DNA of 8,399 bases. It comes from an uncultured Bacteroidota bacterium (GTDB lineage Bacteria; Bacteroidota; Bacteroidia; Chitinophagales; Chitinophagaceae). The stretch is taken from assembly GCA_903929655.1 (NCBI GenBank), contig CAIYVS010000679.1, forward strand, positions 1-8,399, written 5' to 3'. A program made the translations under genes and the position numbers. Under the pieces are notes generated by a model that saw nothing but the letters and a program-made list of their open reading frames with translations, did not search any database and had not been told where the DNA came from. This document shows, piece by piece, positions 6,650 to 8,399 of this stretch. How positions within the stretch are numbered: position 1 is the stretch's first letter; the number at the start of each line of letters is the position of its first letter.

Positions 6650-7867
6650 GGTACCAATATCTACCATTTGACGGATGAGCGGATTTTGAGCTGCATCGTA
6701 AATTTCTGTAGCTGCCAGACCTTCGCTTCTTTGCTGCCATAGATCTAACAGGCTATCTGTTGTAACAAACAAGCCCCCATCTGTAGCACAAAATCTTTGG
6801 TTGTTATTGTGCGGATTGAATATGATCTGTCGTTTGTCTACATGAATATGATCAGTATTTGTTATTGTCCAGGTCCACGTATGTCCTCCGTCAGTTGACC
6901 TCCATATATATTGTGAAACAAGTACTACTTCATTAGCATTTTGGGGATTAGCTCCTAAGCCAATATTATATTGTGATTGGCAACTTGCTCCTGCAGCTCC
7001 GTAACATACGAGGCATTGTCCGGCACTATCATAAACGGTCGTAAAGCTCTGGCCTCCATCTCCTGATCTCAATACAACGCTAATTGGATTGCCTGGAGAT
7101 GAGTATGTTGGCGCTGTTGTTGCAAGATAAACAACATTTGTATCTGCAGTACTTACAGCAAGTCTTGTAGCATTAGTATAGGCAGGAAACGAAACGCCAT
7201 TTGTTATCTGAGTCCAGGTACTTCCAAAATCGGTACTTTTAAAAAAAGCAGAATCAGTTGATGCATAAAGTATTGTATTGCTGCCAGGCTTTTGCTTCAA
7301 ATCACCAAAATATCCACCTACCCTTGTCTCAGTCCAGCCAATACCTCCATTAGTAGTTTTCCATATTCCGTCATCAGTAGCCGCTACAAGAATATTATGA
7401 TTCACAGGGCTCATTATTATTTCCATTGCGAGACGATACCCGATATTAGAATCTATTGGGTTCCAGGTAACACCTGCATCTATACTCTTCCAAATACCAT
7501 AACTTCGTATATAATATGCAGGGTCTCCAGTTCCTAAATAAAGGATACTATCATTAGTATAATCAATGCATACAGAGGCTGTCCTGCCTTCCGGCAGTTG
7601 GTCTGCTCCCGTAGTTGTCCAGTTTTGACCGTTATTATTACTGATAAATAAACCAGTTGTAGTTACGGCATACATTTTCAGGGAATCCGTCGGGTGAAAT
7701 TTTACCTGGTTCGTACGTCCGATCCCGATAAGTCCTATATATCCATTATTACCGGTAAGTGGGTAATTTACAGGGCCGAGATTTGTCCAGTTGCCTATAG
7801 CATTTTGTGCAAATGCATTATCTACTGTTAGCGTAAATATTATACAGAGAAGTAATATTGATCTCAT
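6647..7867 (-). CDS. N-terminal fragment: signal peptide and Asp-box (BNR/VPS10-like) beta-propeller
   Basis: This is the first open piece of the giant gene, 406 aa. The start ATG at 7867-7865 is preceded by AT-rich sequence with no Shine-Dalgarno motif, as is usual in Bacteroidota, and gives a good signal peptide (MRSILLLCIIF...NAFA, then QN). Six Asp-box motifs, S-x-[DN]-x-G-x-x-[WF], lie at residues 76-83, 128-135, 171-178, 211-218, 268-275 and 324-331 (for example STDGGHTW). YLGTGDPAYY (110-119) and IHVDKRQIIFNP (341-352) fit the bacterial sortilin/VPS10-like propeller family. The Cys at residue 8 is too close to the N-terminus for a lipobox. If translation stops at the TAG, the product lacks the rest of the propeller and the sorting domain, so it could not use T9SS. 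Confidence 0.85.
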   Translation of the reverse strand: MRSILLLCIIFTLTVDNAFAQNAIGNWTNLGPVNYPLTGNNGYIGLIGIGRTNQVKFHPTDSLKMYAVTTTGLFISNNNGQNWTTTGADQLPEGRTASVCIDYTNDSILYLGTGDPAYYIRSYGIWKSIDAGVTWNPIDSNIGYRLAMEIIMSPVNHNILVAATDDGIWKTTNGGIGWTETRVGGYFGDLKQKPGSNTILYASTDSAFFKSTDFGSTWTQITNGVSFPAYTNATRLAVSTADTNVVYLATTAPTYSSPGNPISVVLRSGDGGQSFTTVYDSAGQCLVCYGAAGASCQSQYNIGLGANPQNANEVVLVSQYIWRSTDGGHTWTWTITNTDHIHVDKRQIIFNPHNNNQRFCATDGGLFVTTDSLLDLWQQRSEGLAATEIYDAAQNPLIRQMVDIGT

Positions 7868-7889
7868 AATAAGCTATTTAATGGTAGTA

Positions 7890-8336
7890 TTACTTTATTA
7901 TCCTGTTTTGCTCTCTCCATAACTTCAGTCGTTCAGAAAGGGGCATGATGCTTCCATCATGTTTTACATAAGGACGGTTTTCTATTTTCCATATTCTGTA
8001 TCTTTTTACATCAAGGGCCAGCTTGAATGATTCTATCCTTTCTAATTGCTTTTCTTTAGATAGTTCTTCATGTTCCTCTTCTTTTTTAATGTCTTTCTTT
8101 ATATTTGGGGCACTCTTCCTTTCCATTTCTTCTTCTTCATCCTTAGGCAGCTCATGGTGCCGCCAGTAAATAGTGTATGCTTTCTCCACTTCGTAGTAGT
8201 TGGCCAGCGTATCATTCATCATTTGCACCCAAAGAGGTTTGGCTGCGTAGTCTTGTTCAGTATAGCCTATCCGGTTCTGAGCAATTAAGATATTGCTGAA
8301 CAATACGGATAAAAAAAACAGGATCAACTTCTTCAT
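7890..8336 (-). CDS. Small secreted, charge-rich protein of unknown function
   Basis: The product is 148 aa, starting at ATG 8336-8334 and ending in TAA at 7892-7890. Residues 1-20 form a signal peptide (MKK, a hydrophobic stretch, then a likely cut around A19-Q20-N21). The mature protein has a short aromatic motif (NYYEVEKAYTIYW, 46-58), a very charged Glu/Lys-rich stretch (about 65-101) that may form a helix or coiled coil, and a C-terminal block with YRIWKIENRPYV (113-124) and SERLKLWREQ (134-143). From memory, similar small proteins with a YxxVxKAxxxYW...ERLxxW pattern sit next to large T9SS cargo genes in Bacteroidota, but I know no function. It is 22 nt upstream of the giant gene on the same strand and is probably in one operon with it. 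No lipobox or transmembrane segment is seen after the signal. Confidence 0.85.
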   Translation of the reverse strand: MKKLILFFLSVLFSNILIAQNRIGYTEQDYAAKPLWVQMMNDTLANYYEVEKAYTIYWRHHELPKDEEEEMERKSAPNIKKDIKKEEEHEELSKEKQLERIESFKLALDVKRYRIWKIENRPYVKHDGSIMPLSERLKLWREQNRIIK

Positions 8337-8399
8337 AACTATTTCAATTTATTTTATGAATTGGCAAAATTTCGGAGCAGAGGAATAAATATCATGGCA
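8337..8399 (-). other. Upstream leader of the two-gene minus-strand operon; no gene recognised
   Basis: These 63 nt are AT-rich. No full Bacteroidota promoter (TTG near -33 with TAnnTTTG near -7) can be placed with normal spacing, and no Shine-Dalgarno motif precedes the ATG at 8336. A short minus-strand frame ends here in TAA, which could be the tail of another gene, but too little is in the window to tell. Confidence 0.3.

Larger units (their letters stand above)
3171..7867 (-). pseudogene. Giant secreted Asp-box propeller / PKD / Ig-like T9SS cargo gene, interrupted by an amber codon and a frameshift
   Basis: The gene starts at the ATG 7867-7865 and ends at the TAA 3173-3171. Two lesions split it: TAG at 6649-6647 (codon 407) with the same frame open on both sides, and one missing base in the G run at 5361-5357. 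With one base restored, the length becomes exactly 1566 codons. Domains in the repaired protein: signal peptide 1-20 (cut after AFA); beta-propeller about 25-690 with Asp boxes at 76, 128, 171, 211, 268, 324 and 600; PKD about 701-781; jelly-roll (cleaved-adhesin/choice-of-anchor-J-like) about 785-956, starting TEGFEG...PPAGW; PKD 957-1041; five Ig-like repeats 1040-1475; T9SS sorting domain 1487-1565. The VPS10/sortilin-like propeller is likely a binding module; no catalytic residues can be assigned. The lesions may be real decay or sequencing error. It lies 22 nt downstream of a small secreted protein gene. Confidence 0.88.

Noticed and set aside
7844..7867. Lipoprotein signal in the giant protein (Cys at residue 8)
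   Set aside because: The Cys is inside the hydrophobic core and too near the N-terminus; a normal signal peptidase I site follows at residue 20.
8070..8288. A Phe-rich plus-strand open frame that looks membrane-like
   Set aside because: It is antisense to the Glu/Lys-rich part of the small secreted protein; the Phe runs come from reading GAA/AAG codons backwards.
1..8399. CRISPR array, tRNA, rRNA, transposase or defence genes
   Set aside because: No short regularly spaced repeats with unique spacers, no tRNA-like folds and no transposase or nuclease motifs were seen; the regular periods are protein repeats of 69-90 codons.

Overview
The window looks like chromosomal DNA from a member of the Bacteroidota, probably near Chitinophagaceae/Sphingobacteriales. 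It is AT-rich. Two very large secreted multidomain proteins end in recognisable type IX secretion system (T9SS) type A sorting domains (IYPNP...), carry PKD- and Ig-like adhesin repeats, and have AT-rich upstream sequence without Shine-Dalgarno motifs. The genus is an inference.

Layout. (1) 1-2595, plus strand: the 3' part (864 codons visible, 5' end outside the window) of a repeat-rich T9SS surface protein, with three PKD-like units of about 90 aa, six Ig-like units and a sorting domain. (2) 2596-3170: a gap between two convergent genes. It is not empty. It holds a long imperfect palindrome, two GC-rich perfect hairpins (one terminator-like), two pairs of CGTAGAG words, and on the minus strand the decayed C-terminal end of an unrelated gene (2957-3161). 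(3) 7867-3171, minus strand: one giant gene seen as three open pieces. Two lesions explain all of it: an in-frame amber codon at 6649-6647 and a one-base loss in a G run at 5361-5357. Repaired, it encodes about 1565 aa: signal peptide, Asp-box (BNR/sortilin-VPS10-like) beta-propeller, PKD, jelly-roll adhesin domain, PKD, five Ig-like repeats, T9SS sorting domain. (4) 8336-7890, minus strand: a small secreted, charge-rich protein of unknown function, 22 nt upstream of the giant gene and probably co-transcribed with it. (5) 8337-8399: short leader with no recognised gene.

How the parts work together. The minus-strand pair looks like a two-gene operon for an exported T9SS cargo. The plus-strand gene is a separate cargo or adhesin of the same secretion route. 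No catalytic enzyme, defence system, CRISPR array or RNA gene is evident. The most notable points are the double lesion in the giant gene (amber exactly where the propeller family usually has Gln in a G-T-Q-D-N-G motif), the cryptic gene remnant starting within 10 nt of its stop, and the hairpin cluster next to that remnant.
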